64,000 bases of DNA from Siminovitchia sediminis (GTDB taxonomy: Bacteria > Bacillota > Bacilli > Bacillales > Bacillaceae_C), in NCBI RefSeq assembly GCF_042680885.1, contig NZ_JBHUEO010000002.1, forward strand, positions 47,933-111,932, read 5' to 3'. Numbering within the stretch: the stretch's first letter is position 1; each line of letters begins with the position of its first letter. The notes below the pieces were generated by a model. That model had not been told where the DNA came from, made no database searches, and saw only the letters and a program-made list of their open reading frames with translations. Below, in pieces: positions 15,460 through 23,908 of the stretch. The position numbers and the translations under genes were made by a program.

Positions 15460-16551
15460 ATGCTTAAACTTGCCGCTAAATTTTTTGTCACCATCACAGC
15501 ACTTTTTTGTCTAGTTTCCGCCATTGCATTTTCCAGTATCAAAATCAGCACGTTGTCTTTTATCATTAATGACCCTTCAAGGACAGACTCTCTTTTATAT
15601 GTGATGTCAATGGAGAACCAATCCTTAAAAAAAATCCTTCCTGAAGGGTATGAACGCTCCTTTGGCAGAGACGCATTGGAGTTGTTTACCAATATTAATT
15701 TAAGGAATATGAGATCTTTTTTAATCAGTGAAATACCGGGGTTAAATGCAGCCACCCCTAAAATTATTGTAGCCGGTAAAGGCACTGACTTTACAAACTT
15801 ACCTATTGAGTCGCCGCCGCCCAGCGACCTTGATATGTGGGGGGATGAGGAAGAACCGGGCCAGGAAACCCCGAATGAAAGGCCGAAAACGGAGGATCAT
15901 GTTGTTTTTATTTACTCAACACATAACACAGAATCATTTTTACCGATGCTGCCGGGAGTGACAGACCCGAGCCGGGCATGGCATAAGGACAAAAACATTA
16001 GTCTGGTCGGAAAACGGCTGGGAGAAAAACTGAAGGAAAAAGGCATTAAAACATTGGTAAATCAAACAGATATTCAAGGGCTCCTAAAATCAAAAGGTAT
16101 GAATTATGGGCAGTCCTATCAAGTATCCAGAGAAATTGCCCAAGAGGTGATGAATCAAAATAGCCAAGTGCAATTTTATTTCGATATCCACCGGGATTCG
16201 TCAAGGCGGGCTGTCACTACCACGGAAATTAAAGGGAAAGACTATGCAAAAACACTTTTTGTCATTGGAGAGGGCCATCCTCAATACGAAAAAAACTCCA
16301 AATTTGCAACAGATCTGCATCATGCTATTCAAAAAAAGTATCCCGGCTTGTCCCGGGGCGTATTTGGAAAGCCGAGAGCGGGTGGAAATGACGGGATTTA
16401 TAATCAGGATTTAGCAGAGAATGCGCTGCTGATCGAGATTGGGGGAGTGGACAATACACTTGAGGAATTAAATAGAACAGCGGACGCTTTAGCGGAAGTC
16501 ATCAGCGAGTATTATTGGAAGAATTCCGATTCATTGGAAGCCCAAAAGTAA
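15460..16551 (+). CDS. spoIIP: SpoIIP-family peptidoglycan amidase/endopeptidase
   Basis: A 363-residue protein with one N-terminal membrane segment (about residues 5-28), a linker, and a SpoIIP catalytic domain from about residue 145. HVVFIYSTHNTESFLP and FDIHRDSSRR supply the metal-binding His/Glu set, and ENALLIEIGGVDNTLEE closes the domain. SpoIIP works with SpoIID and SpoIIM to remodel septal wall for engulfment. ATG 15460 is preferred since AAAGG is 9 nt upstream; ATG 15451 overlaps that site. In B. subtilis spoIIP follows gpr, not DUF488, so this could be a second, paralogous copy. Confidence 0.85.
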   Translation: MLKLAAKFFVTITALFCLVSAIAFSSIKISTLSFIINDPSRTDSLLYVMSMENQSLKKILPEGYERSFGRDALELFTNINLRNMRSFLISEIPGLNAATPKIIVAGKGTDFTNLPIESPPPSDLDMWGDEEEPGQETPNERPKTEDHVVFIYSTHNTESFLPMLPGVTDPSRAWHKDKNISLVGKRLGEKLKEKGIKTLVNQTDIQGLLKSKGMNYGQSYQVSREIAQEVMNQNSQVQFYFDIHRDSSRRAVTTTEIKGKDYAKTLFVIGEGHPQYEKNSKFATDLHHAIQKKYPGLSRGVFGKPRAGGNDGIYNQDLAENALLIEIGGVDNTLEELNRTADALAEVISEYYWKNSDSLEAQK

Positions 16552-16620
16552 GGGGGAACCGCACTTGCAGGTTTCCATCCATATGGAGGCATAAAAAAGA
16601 GCCTTTCAATAGGCCCGGGA

Positions 16621-17259
16621 TTAATGAATATTTCTTCTATAGAGTCCTACAACTTTACCTAGTATGGACACGTTCTCAACGATAATCGGCTCCATTGCAG
16701 AATTTTCCGGCTGAAGCCTGAAATAGCCGTTTTCTTTGTAAAATCTCTTGACGGTTGCTTCATTCTCTTCAGTCATCGCAACAACAATGTCTCCATTATT
16801 GGCTGTATGCTGCTGTCTCACGATCACAAAGTCACCATCAAGAATTCCCGCTTCGATCATGCTGTCTCCGACAATTTCGAGCATGAAAACATGCTCATCT
16901 GATGGAAGAAGCTGTTCAGGAAAAGGAAAATACTCCTCAATATTTTCAACTGCCGAAATCGGAATCCCTGCTGTAACTTTTCCGACAAGCGGAAGGTTGA
17001 CAGTATTTTTAGCAGGAATGGCAGGTTCATGTTCCTTCTGATTTAAAACTTCTATTGCTCTAGGTTTGGTAGGGTCCCTTCTGATTAAGCCTTTGCTTTC
17101 CAATCTCTCCAAATGTCCGTGAACGGTGGAGCTTGAAGCCAAGCCTACGGCTTTCCCAATTTCGCGTACAGATGGCGGGTAACCTTTTTTCTTCACTTCA
17201 TCCTTGATGAAGTTTAATATCGCTTCCTGCCTTTTTGAAAGCTTGGACAATAATTTCAC
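16621..17259 (-). CDS. lexA: LexA repressor
   Basis: A 212-residue SOS repressor. The winged-helix DNA-binding domain is LSKRQEAILNFIKDEV through SVREIGKAVGLASSSTVHGHL. The RecA-stimulated self-cleavage site is the AG of KVTAGIPIS. The Ser of GDSMIEAGILDGD and the Lys of ATVKRFY form the catalytic dyad. It is divergent from the short membrane peptide gene and resolvase, with three LexA boxes between them, one over its own -35 element. Confidence 0.97.
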   Translation of the reverse strand: MKLLSKLSKRQEAILNFIKDEVKKKGYPPSVREIGKAVGLASSSTVHGHLERLESKGLIRRDPTKPRAIEVLNQKEHEPAIPAKNTVNLPLVGKVTAGIPISAVENIEEYFPFPEQLLPSDEHVFMLEIVGDSMIEAGILDGDFVIVRQQHTANNGDIVVAMTEENEATVKRFYKENGYFRLQPENSAMEPIIVENVSILGKVVGLYRRNIH

Positions 17260-17289
17260 ACCCTTTAATCTCTGTTATGAATTATCCAT

Positions 17290-17318
17290 ATTATAGCACG
17301 CGGTCATCCGTAATACAA
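17290..17318 (-). promoter_or_regulatory. lexA promoter
   Basis: On the minus strand TTGTAT (17318-17313), 17 nt, TATAAT (17295-17290). LexA box 1 overlaps the -35 element, consistent with autoregulation. Confidence 0.75.
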
Positions 17319-17329
17319 ACGGTTGTTCG
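17316..17329. promoter_or_regulatory. LexA operator 1 (SOS box)
   Basis: CAAACGGTTGTTCG differs at one position from the Bacillus SOS box CGAACRNRYGTTYG. It overlaps the lexA -35 region. Confidence 0.8.
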
Positions 17330-17338
17330 AATTTTTGT

Positions 17339-17366
17339 TTGACACAAACGGATGTTCTGTTATAAT
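17339..17366 (+). promoter_or_regulatory. Promoter of the SOS peptide-resolvase operon
   Basis: TTGACA (17339-17344), a 16-nt spacer and TATAAT (17361-17366). LexA box 2 sits in the spacer, so bound LexA would block polymerase directly. Confidence 0.85.
17345..17358. promoter_or_regulatory. LexA operator 2 (SOS box)
   Basis: CAAACGGATGTTCT, two mismatches to CGAACRNRYGTTYG, placed between the -35 and -10 of the rightward promoter. Confidence 0.7.
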
Positions 17367-17378
17367 CAATAGTAAATA

Positions 17379-17392
17379 CGAACAAATATTCG
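17379..17392. promoter_or_regulatory. LexA operator 3 (SOS box)
   Basis: CGAACAAATATTCG keeps both CGAAC and TTCG half-sites. It lies between the rightward -10 element and the first start codon. Confidence 0.75.
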
Positions 17393-17407
17393 GGGGGATG
17401 GATAAGC

Positions 17408-17605
17408 ATGATTTTATTTATTAAAAAGCATTCTTTCCTTGCAATCTTTTTCATTGTTACCTGGATTATGGGAATTTTATTTATATTTCATCTTACAGAA
17501 GAAACACCTTCTACAGATAAACTCATGGGAAGCGGAGAGCCATTTGTTGATCAGCAGAAAAGCAGCCAAGGGATCATTCTGAATCATCAAGAGGTGATAG
17601 AATAA
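17408..17605 (+). CDS. Short membrane protein in the yneA position (candidate SOS division inhibitor)
   Basis: A 65-residue protein with a hydrophobic segment at about residues 8-28 and a short polar tail. It begins with ATG behind GGGGGG, directly under three LexA boxes and upstream of the yneB-type resolvase. This is the place of yneA, whose product delays division during SOS. Unlike B. subtilis YneA it has no LysM repeat (no GDSLW motif), so it is at best a membrane-anchor-only version or an unrelated replacement. Its role is inferred only from position and regulation. Confidence 0.65.
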   Translation: MILFIKKHSFLAIFFIVTWIMGILFIFHLTEETPSTDKLMGSGEPFVDQQKSSQGIILNHQEVIE

Positions 17606-17633
17606 CAGAATAAGGTAAAGAAGGGGAATGGTT

Positions 17634-18293
17634 ATGAGAGCAATCATTTACTGCAGGGTAAGCACCGAGAAGCAGGCACAGGAAACTTCTTTAAAAAGGC
17701 AGGAAGAAGAGCTGTCAGCTGCGGCCGATAGGTGGGGCTTTCAAATTGAGGCGATTATTCATGATACATCCAGCGGCTATAACCTGGAACGCCCCGGCTT
17801 GATGGATATGCTGGAAAAGATTTCTTCAGGCGGGATCCATGCGGTCCTTATCCAAGATGAGACGAGGCTGGGAAGGGGCAATGCCAAGATTGCCCTCATG
17901 CATTTTCTTTATAAAGAACAAATTAAGTTATATTCCATTGCAAATGATGGTGAACTTCAGCTGTCTGAAACGGATTCGATGTTATTAAGCATCATCGGAA
18001 TGATAGAAGAATATCAGCGAAAGTTACATAATATCAAGATAAGGCGAGGCATGAAAAGAGCTGTAGCAAAAGGGTACCGTCCCGAACATCATCTGAAAAA
18101 TCGGGGCAATGTGAATGGAAGAGAACGAAAAGATGTCCCTGTATCCGAAATTGTCCGTCTCAGAAAAAACCAGTTGACATTTGAAGAAATTGCTTCGGTG
18201 ATGAGAGGCTTCGGATATGATGTTTCCAAAGCCACCGTCCATAGAAGGTATCAGGAATACATAGAAAGTACGTCGACTCCTGATCAATCATGA
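17634..18293 (+). CDS. yneB: YneB-type serine recombinase/resolvase
   Basis: A 219-residue protein with a resolvase catalytic domain: IIYCRVSTEKQ carries the nucleophilic Ser, and the Arg-rich DETRLGRGNAKIALM region follows. A predicted helix-turn-helix is near LTFEEIASVMRGFGYDVSKATVHRRY. YneB is SOS-regulated in B. subtilis, but its recombination target is unknown. ATG 17634 is preferred because AAGAAGGGG lies 7-8 nt before it. It is in an operon with the preceding short membrane protein. There is no sign of a surrounding mobile element. Confidence 0.9.
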   Translation: MRAIIYCRVSTEKQAQETSLKRQEEELSAAADRWGFQIEAIIHDTSSGYNLERPGLMDMLEKISSGGIHAVLIQDETRLGRGNAKIALMHFLYKEQIKLYSIANDGELQLSETDSMLLSIIGMIEEYQRKLHNIKIRRGMKRAVAKGYRPEHHLKNRGNVNGRERKDVPVSEIVRLRKNQLTFEEIASVMRGFGYDVSKATVHRRYQEYIESTSTPDQS

Positions 18294-18371
18294 AATGCAT
18301 CTTCCTTCATTGTTTTTCATTGCTATTTCTAGTAATATAACTAGGAAGAACGAAAACAAAGGAGTTTTTTT

Positions 18372-18605
18372 ATGCTTTCAAAAGAAAAACTCGATCGGAT
18401 CAATCACCTGGCAAAAAAAGCAAAGACAACCGGTTTAACAAAAGCCGAAGCGAAAGAGCAGTCCAAGCTCAGAGGTGAATATTTGCAGTCCTTCCGGGCC
18501 TCGATGAGACAGACGATTGAGAATGTACGGGTATTTGACCCAAACGGAGAAGAGGTTACTCCAGCCAAGCTGCGTAACATCCAACAAAATAAAAGGTTTC
18601 ATTAA
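18372..18605 (+). CDS. ynzC: DUF896 family protein YnzC
   Basis: A 77-residue helical protein (LDRINHLAKKAKTTGLTKAEAKEQSKLRGEYLQSFR) of the DUF896 family. YnzC is part of the SOS-controlled yneA-yneB-ynzC unit in B. subtilis; its function is unknown. It has a GGAGTTTTTTT upstream site and a following terminator. Confidence 0.92.
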   Translation: MLSKEKLDRINHLAKKAKTTGLTKAEAKEQSKLRGEYLQSFRASMRQTIENVRVFDPNGEEVTPAKLRNIQQNKRFH

Positions 18606-18649
18606 TAAAAAGAAGCAGGTACTCTGACAAGAACTCCTGCTTCTTTTTA
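18606..18649 (+). terminator. Terminator after ynzC
   Basis: AAAAAGAAGCAGG pairs with CCTGCTTCTTTTT around a loop; the 3' arm is T-rich. Confidence 0.85.
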
Positions 18650-18731
18650 TAGATTTTGCTGAAAAAGTTGTGTATTTTTATCATTATCTTTATGATAAAG
18701 GTATTGAATTTATGGGAAAGGAAGAATAAAG

Positions 18732-20744
18732 ATGGCAGATCATGTAAAAGAACTTGACGCATTAGCGATCAATACAATCAGGACACTGTCGATTGATGCA
18801 ATCGAGAAGGCAAATTCAGGGCATCCGGGGCTCCCGATGGGAGCAGCGGCCATGGGTTATACTTTGTGGACAAAACATATGAAACACAACCCTAAAAACC
18901 CCGATTGGTTTAACAGGGACCGCTTTATTTTGTCTGCAGGACATGGGTCCATGCTTTTATATAGTTTGCTTCATTTGTCAGGCTATGATGTCACCATGGA
19001 TGATATAAAACATTTTCGGCAATGGGGCAGCAGAACTCCAGGGCATCCGGAGTATGGATATACGCCTGGAGTAGAAGCAACAACAGGGCCGCTCGGGCAA
19101 GGGGTTGGAATGGCTGTCGGCATGGCTATGGCTGAGAGCCATCTTGCAAGTATTTATAATAAAAAGGATTTTAATATCATCGATCATTATACATATGCAT
19201 TATGCGGGGACGGAGACCTCATGGAGGGTGTCGCCTCTGAAGCAGCTTCTCTTGCCGGCCATTTAAAACTGGGCAAACTGATTATGCTTTATGACTCCAA
19301 CGATATCACGCTGGATGGAGATCTTTCCCAATCATTTTCTGAGGATGTGGGTAAACGGTTTGAAGCCTATGGATGGCAGTATATCCGTGTGGATGACGGG
19401 AATGATGTTAGAGCCATTGAGAATGCCATTCAAGAAGCAAAAGAGGATCAATCCCGGCCAACATTAATTGAAGTGAAAACCATTATTGGATATGGATCTC
19501 CCAATAAGTCCGGAAAATCTGCTGCACATGGAGCTCCGCTCGGTGAAGCTGAAATGAAACTAGTCAAAGAATATTATAAATGGACATACGAGGAAGATTT
19601 TTACGTCCCGGCCGAGGTATATGATTATTTTGAACAAACGGTCGTGAAGAGCGGTGGAGAGCTAGAAGAAAAGTGGAATCAGCTATTTGAGGAATACAAG
19701 ACTTCTTATCCTGGGTTGGCAAAACAACTCGAAATATCCATGCAAGGTAAGCTTCCTGAAAACTGGGATAAGGAGATCCCGGTTTATGATGAAGGGGAAA
19801 GCTTGGCAACACGAGCTTCCGGCAGCGAAATATTAAATGGCATTGCAAAGAATGTGCCGTCACTGTTTGGAGGGGCTGCGGACTTGGCCAGCTCAAACAA
19901 AACAATGATCAAAGGGGAACACGATTTTAGCTCCGACCGCTATGACGGGAAGAATATTTGGTTTGGTGTTCGTGAATTCGGAATGGGTGCTGCTTTAAAC
20001 GGCATGGCCCTGCACGGAGGAGTGAAAGTGTTCGGAGGTACATTCTTCGTCTTTTCCGATTATCTCCGCCCTGCGATCCGACTGGCTGCGTTAATGGAAG
20101 TTCCGGTTACCTATGTGTTCACACATGACAGTATTGCGGTTGGAGAAGACGGCCCGACGCACGAGCCGATTGAGCAATTGGCTTCATTAAGGGCGATGCC
20201 TGGACTATCCGTTATCAGGCCCGCAGATGCAAACGAAGCAGCTGCTGCATGGAGAGCAGCCATTGAATCACAGAATCAACCGACTGCATTGGTATTGACC
20301 AGACAAAACCTGCCAACACTGCCGGAGACGGACCGAAAGGCGAAAACAGGGGTTGAAAAAGGGGCATACGTTTTATCTCCTTCGAAAAAAGAAAAGGCCG
20401 ATGTTCTGCTGCTGGCAACCGGATCGGAAGTTCAGCTAGCCTTTGAAGCTCAAAAAACACTGTCAGCAGAAGGGATAGACGCTGCTGTAGTAAGCATGCC
20501 TTCCTGGGACCGGTTTGAAAAACAATCGGAGGAATATAAGCAGTCTGTTTTACCCCGTACGGTAAAAAAGCGTTTGGCCATCGAAATGGGATCTTCCCTG
20601 GGTTGGGAACGGTACACCGGGGATGAAGGGGCTGTAATGGCCATTGATCGCTTCGGTGCTTCAGCTCCTGGAGGAAAAGTTATTGAAGAGTATGGCTTTA
20701 CAGTTGAACGTGTAGTCCAAAATGTTAAAGATCTCCTTAAATAA
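18732..20744 (+). CDS. tkt: Transketolase
   Basis: A 670-residue thiamine diphosphate enzyme of the pentose phosphate pathway, moving two-carbon ketol units between sugar phosphates. The ThDP motif runs from GDGDLMEGVASEAASLAG to NDITLDGD. The pyrimidine-binding domain has WFGVREFGMGAALNGMALHGG with the catalytic Glu, and HDSIAVGEDGPTHEP is conserved. The C-terminal transketolase domain starts near residue 545. It follows ynzC as in B. subtilis, with its own AAAGGAAG ribosome-binding site, and ends at a terminator. Confidence 0.97.
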   Translation: MADHVKELDALAINTIRTLSIDAIEKANSGHPGLPMGAAAMGYTLWTKHMKHNPKNPDWFNRDRFILSAGHGSMLLYSLLHLSGYDVTMDDIKHFRQWGSRTPGHPEYGYTPGVEATTGPLGQGVGMAVGMAMAESHLASIYNKKDFNIIDHYTYALCGDGDLMEGVASEAASLAGHLKLGKLIMLYDSNDITLDGDLSQSFSEDVGKRFEAYGWQYIRVDDGNDVRAIENAIQEAKEDQSRPTLIEVKTIIGYGSPNKSGKSAAHGAPLGEAEMKLVKEYYKWTYEEDFYVPAEVYDYFEQTVVKSGGELEEKWNQLFEEYKTSYPGLAKQLEISMQGKLPENWDKEIPVYDEGESLATRASGSEILNGIAKNVPSLFGGAADLASSNKTMIKGEHDFSSDRYDGKNIWFGVREFGMGAALNGMALHGGVKVFGGTFFVFSDYLRPAIRLAALMEVPVTYVFTHDSIAVGEDGPTHEPIEQLASLRAMPGLSVIRPADANEAAAAWRAAIESQNQPTALVLTRQNLPTLPETDRKAKTGVEKGAYVLSPSKKEKADVLLLATGSEVQLAFEAQKTLSAEGIDAAVVSMPSWDRFEKQSEEYKQSVLPRTVKKRLAIEMGSSLGWERYTGDEGAVMAIDRFGASAPGGKVIEEYGFTVERVVQNVKDLLK

Positions 20745-20757
20745 ATGATATATCTAT

Positions 20758-20792
20758 TAGAGGGGGGAGCCTGTGAGGGCACCCTCTTTTCT
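20758..20792 (+). terminator. Terminator after tkt
   Basis: AGAGGG and CCCTCT form the stem, followed by TTTTC. Confidence 0.65.
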
Positions 20793-20975
20793 TATCTGCT
20801 TTTTTACGCCTCGTTCTTTTTCTTTTTATTTGCGCTGTGATTAAAAAAATCTCATAATGGTACTAACCGTTTTTTGTTGAAGAAATAGAAAAACTTTTAC
20901 ATTTACAGTAATTGACAAACTTTTCACAAACCTTTTCTTATAATGGGGAGTAAACTGGCATTGGAGTGAAGAGCC

Positions 20976-21416
20976 ATGATGAGAACTTATTTTATTTATC
21001 TGATTAAAGATGAATTTGCGGATTACTTTTATGGCCGGGAAAGCCGCTTCTATCAATTATTTGCAGGCAGTCATTCATCAAGTGGAGATCTGGAAGAAAT
21101 TATACATAAACAAATAGAGTATATTACGGAGCCTTTGCCATATTTGGATCTACACAAATTATTTTCACAATATGCCAAGGATCAATCGATTTATATAAAA
21201 GGAAAGGTATACTGCATGGGGCAGGCAAAAGAAAAAAACGGCGCTGAACTGGCCATTGAAGAGGAGTGGCTTCAGTTAAATGCCTGGGGAGGGTTTGAAT
21301 CCGAGACGATCTTTTTTGAGGTGCTCCGCCAGTTTGATGGCCATTTCTTCGCGGTTGATATAGAAAATGAAAGATACGGTTGGATTAAACCGGTAAAAGA
21401 AAGAAAATACATATGA
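20976..21416 (+). CDS. sirA: SirA, inhibitor of DnaA during sporulation
   Basis: A 146-residue protein matching SirA (YneE) along its length: FIYLIKDEFADYFYGRES near the start, QIEYITEPLP, FESETIFFEVL, and RYGWIKPVKERKYI at the end. SirA binds DnaA domain I to block new rounds of replication when Spo0A is active. Genomic place after tkt and before yneF is conserved. No clear Spo0A box was found in the short upstream region. Confidence 0.92.
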   Translation: MMRTYFIYLIKDEFADYFYGRESRFYQLFAGSHSSSGDLEEIIHKQIEYITEPLPYLDLHKLFSQYAKDQSIYIKGKVYCMGQAKEKNGAELAIEEEWLQLNAWGGFESETIFFEVLRQFDGHFFAVDIENERYGWIKPVKERKYI

Positions 21417-21492
21417 AATCACACGCAGGTATTGTATAATATTCGGGGATTCAGTAAACTGAAGTGAGACAACTAGAAGGAGGAATAGTAGG

Positions 21493-21714
21493 ATGGTTTG
21501 GCAATTGGTATTAACGGGTGCGATTGCTCTATTGGCCGGTGTGGCCTTAGGATTCTTTATCGCCCGTAAATATATGATGGACTACCTAAAGAAAAATCCG
21601 CCGATCAATGAACAAATGTTACGTATGATGATGATGCAAATGGGAATGAAACCTTCACAGAAAAAGATCAACCAGATGATGACCATGATGAAGAAGAACA
21701 TGGATACAAAATAG
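21493..21714 (+). CDS. yneF: YneF, small membrane protein (UPF0154)
   Basis: A 73-residue protein with one N-terminal membrane helix (residues 4-25), then MMDYLKKNPPINEQMLRMMMMQMGMKPSQKKINQM, the UPF0154 signature. Function is unknown, although it is strongly conserved in Bacilli and mycoplasmas. It has AGAAGGAGG before the start. Confidence 0.95.
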   Translation: MVWQLVLTGAIALLAGVALGFFIARKYMMDYLKKNPPINEQMLRMMMMQMGMKPSQKKINQMMTMMKKNMDTK

Positions 21715-22011
21715 CATTAGTATCATTGGTTTTAAAGGGATTTGAGAAGGGATAGCAATTCTTTATTCTTAGCCACTTGATCTGTATATTGCAGAGGGAG
21801 TGGCTTTCTCATGTTGTGTAAGATGAGCAATTAAAAAATACGATGTAAATTTGATAATTAAATTTTCTGATAGCTGGTGGATATCATTGGTTTGGTATCC
21901 ACCTTTTTTAGGCATTCTAAAGTTATAATCCTAGTAGTTGAGCAAAAAATCGAACCATTGCGTACAATGTTGGTGTTTAAAAAAATGAAATTGGTTATTA
22001 ATCTTTATAAA
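21715..22011. other. Intergenic stretch after yneF
   Basis: It contains a probable terminator stem (AGCCACTT at 21770-21777 with GAGTGGCT at 21797-21804). No further gene is supportable. Confidence 0.4.
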
Positions 22012-22047
22012 AAAAGCCGGCATTTTGATCGCAGCCGGCTTTTTTTA
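22012..22047. terminator. Bidirectional terminator next to the Spo0E-type gene
   Basis: AAAAAGCCGGC and GCCGGCTTTTT are perfect complements around a short loop, with A and T runs on both sides. Confidence 0.85.
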
Positions 22048-22049
22048 TG

Positions 22050-22223
22050 TCAATTGATCGTAGGTTCAACATCATTGGATAAGATGTTGCCATATTCATT
22101 CAGTAATATGTCAAGTTCTTGGCTGTATTTCAAAGCAATCTGAGACGTGAGACCAACATGTTTTGTTACTTCAAATAATTCTTCCCGTTTTCTCTCAATT
22201 TCCTCGATGAGAACTTCTTTCAT
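22050..22223 (-). CDS. ynzD: Spo0E-like aspartyl-phosphate phosphatase (YnzD position)
   Basis: A 57-residue helical-hairpin protein: EVLIEEIERKREELFEVTKH, a loop, then SQIALKYSQELDILLNEY. SQELD is the signature of the Spo0E family, which removes phosphate from Spo0A and so delays sporulation. The gene falls just after yneF, where B. subtilis has ynzD, a Spo0E paralogue. The start ATG 22223 has GAAGGGAAG upstream at a slightly long distance, so a few residues of N-terminal uncertainty remain. Confidence 0.85.
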   Translation of the reverse strand: MKEVLIEEIERKREELFEVTKHVGLTSQIALKYSQELDILLNEYGNILSNDVEPTIN

Positions 22224-22683
22224 TTGGAGATTCTTCCCTTCGTGAAATGCTTCTCTAAGTTATATTTTAATTATATATGGTCCATAAGTATTATATCAAA
22301 ATTATATCAGATATTTCTATCTTTTGTTTAAAATTCATTCACTATTTTTCGATGAAATACGAGCTGTTTTTTTGACGGATCTACAAAAACATTGGTTTCT
22401 CCCCATTGCCATCCAACCAGGGAACTAGATTTTTTGCTTTGTCTGTTTAAATCCGGGTATTCGGCAGACTTATATCTGTAAAGAGAAGATCTGTGAAATG
22501 CAGGCAGATGCTACTGGCGTCTATGATAGCTTGATCAGCCTTTTTACCTTGTGATGCCTGAGAAGTGTGGTGTCTGAGTATAAAAGAACACGTAGGATGA
22601 CTCTTGGACCCGGCCGCAAGCGAATCAAGAGAGGATCACAATGTTCGTCTAAAGATTCAATAATTAAAACACCTTCCCTCCGG
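22224..22683. other. Region with a gene fragment, otherwise non-coding
   Basis: On the minus strand 22510-22328 is open for 60 codons and contains WQWGETNVFVDPSKKQLVF, which looks protein-like, but it has no start codon with a ribosome-binding site and a stop lies directly upstream. It may be the 3' remnant of a lost gene. Nothing else was recognised. Confidence 0.35.
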
Positions 22684-23040
22684 TTATTGCATGTACGTGC
22701 CTAGTAGATATCCGAAAAAAGCCAGAAGGATTCCGCAGGCATAGCTTAAAAAGAAGTATAAGGAAAATAGAAGATATTGCTTGTTTTCAAGCTGTTGTAT
22801 GAGTTCTATTGTACAAGTGGAAAAAGTGGTATAGGATCCCAAAAAGCCCGTGCCCATGAAAAGAATCCAATTCGACGCAGGCATCATTCCCATCAACAGG
22901 CCCAATACAAGACTTCCGGAAAGGTTAACAAAAATTGTTCCTCGAGGAAACCCTCTTTTGTCCGGATTCAACAGATTTGATAAGAAATATCTGATGATCG
23001 AACCTGCAAAGCCGCCTAAAGCCACATATAGTATACTCAT
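22684..23040 (-). CDS. crcB: Fluoride channel CrcB/Fluc, second subunit
   Basis: A 118-residue, four-helix Fluc protein that exports fluoride. The signature GTGFLGSYTTFSTCTIE (about residues 69-85) and RYFLSN near the start are present. It overlaps the other crcB gene by one base. Tandem unequal Fluc genes in Firmicutes usually give a heterodimeric channel. No fluoride riboswitch (GGNGATG...) was found upstream of the pair. Confidence 0.93.
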   Translation of the reverse strand: MSILYVALGGFAGSIIRYFLSNLLNPDKRGFPRGTIFVNLSGSLVLGLLMGMMPASNWILFMGTGFLGSYTTFSTCTIELIQQLENKQYLLFSLYFFLSYACGILLAFFGYLLGTYMQ

Positions 23041-23432
23041 TATTTAACGTTCCTTTTGCTGAAATATTTTCTGCCCGATAAATATCCAAAGCCTGCCAGA
23101 AGTAATCCCAAACCCGCACTGAGCAGTATGTATGCCCCGGCCATAAGGAAAGATCCAGACTCGTATAACTGGATGGTTTCCATACTGAATGTTGAAAATG
23201 TGGTCAGCGATCCAATCATTCCCGTTCCTAGGCCCAACATCACTTTTTTAGAAATGAATCCTGTTTTTTCATTTAGTCCCGTCAGATATCCAAGGCTGAA
23301 GCATCCTGCCATATTGGCAGAAAAGGTGCCAATGGGAAAACCCCCAGCCCATAAGGCCATTGTATAGAGACTGATCAGATATCTCATTATACTTCCGGCT
23401 ATTCCGCCAATGCCTACAACCATATAATTCAT
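23040..23432 (-). CDS. crcB: Fluoride channel CrcB/Fluc, first subunit
   Basis: A 130-residue Fluc-family protein with GIGGIAGSIMRYLISL near the start and the signature GTGMIGSLTTFSTFSMET near residues 73-90. It is about 12 residues longer than its partner. The two share the same strand with a one-base overlap, hence one operon. Confidence 0.93.
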   Translation of the reverse strand: MNYMVVGIGGIAGSIMRYLISLYTMALWAGGFPIGTFSANMAGCFSLGYLTGLNEKTGFISKKVMLGLGTGMIGSLTTFSTFSMETIQLYESGSFLMAGAYILLSAGLGLLLAGFGYLSGRKYFSKRNVK

Positions 23433-23458
23433 GGATCATCACCTGGTTAAGAAAAATA

Positions 23459-23486
23459 GAAAGCTTCCTTCTAGGAGGAAGCTTCA
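23459..23486. terminator. Hairpin at the end of the DUF2621 gene
   Basis: GAAGCTTCCT and AGGAAGCTTC are perfect complements around TCTAGG. The stop codon of the DUF2621 gene lies inside the hairpin. The flanking tail is only weakly T-rich. Confidence 0.5.
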
Positions 23487-23908
23487 AATAGATGTTCATA
23501 AGGGGAAATATCAATGTTTAATTCATCCAGTTTTTTCCGGAGGAATTTGTGATCCCTCTTGGGTGTTGCCAATATATATCCTTGTAAAATAATATCCAAA
23601 TCCATCTGCTTAGCATTTTGTTCGAGAGCCACTTGTCCAATCTTTCCGGCTATTTTCTGCTTGGCTACATCACGGAACAGTTCCGGCACAGGGCTGACCA
23701 ATTCGTTCAGCAAATGTATTTGTTCTTCTGTCCAAAGGTCTTTTGTCTTCTCTATATAATATTCTTCCCAATCCAGATCCGATTTACCATCTTCCTTTGG
23801 AAGGCGCTTGAGAAACTTTCGAAACATGAAAAAACCGCCGATTCCAAAGAGTGTAATCATAACAATAACCCATAGCAGAATAAAAGCTAAAAACCAACCA
23901 TCCAGCAT
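23471..23908 (-). CDS. DUF2621 (YneK-like) membrane-anchored protein
   Basis: A 145-residue protein if started at ATG 23908, which has GGAGGG 6-7 nt upstream; a longer frame adds a positively charged leader without a ribosome-binding site. Residues about 4-27 are a membrane helix, and the rest is soluble and charged. Content and position in the yne region resemble B. subtilis YneK (DUF2621). Function is unknown. Confidence 0.75.
   Translation of the reverse strand: MLDGWFLAFILLWVIVMITLFGIGGFFMFRKFLKRLPKEDGKSDLDWEEYYIEKTKDLWTEEQIHLLNELVSPVPELFRDVAKQKIAGKIGQVALEQNAKQMDLDIILQGYILATPKRDHKFLRKKLDELNIDISPYEHLFEASS

Noticed and set aside
17634..18293. Resolvase as evidence of a mobile element
   Set aside because: YneB is a fixed SOS-operon gene in Bacillus; no inverted ends, transposase or att sites surround it.
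23433..23470. Fluoride riboswitch before the crcB pair
   Set aside because: The conserved GGNGATG and the later conserved pieces are not present upstream of the pair.
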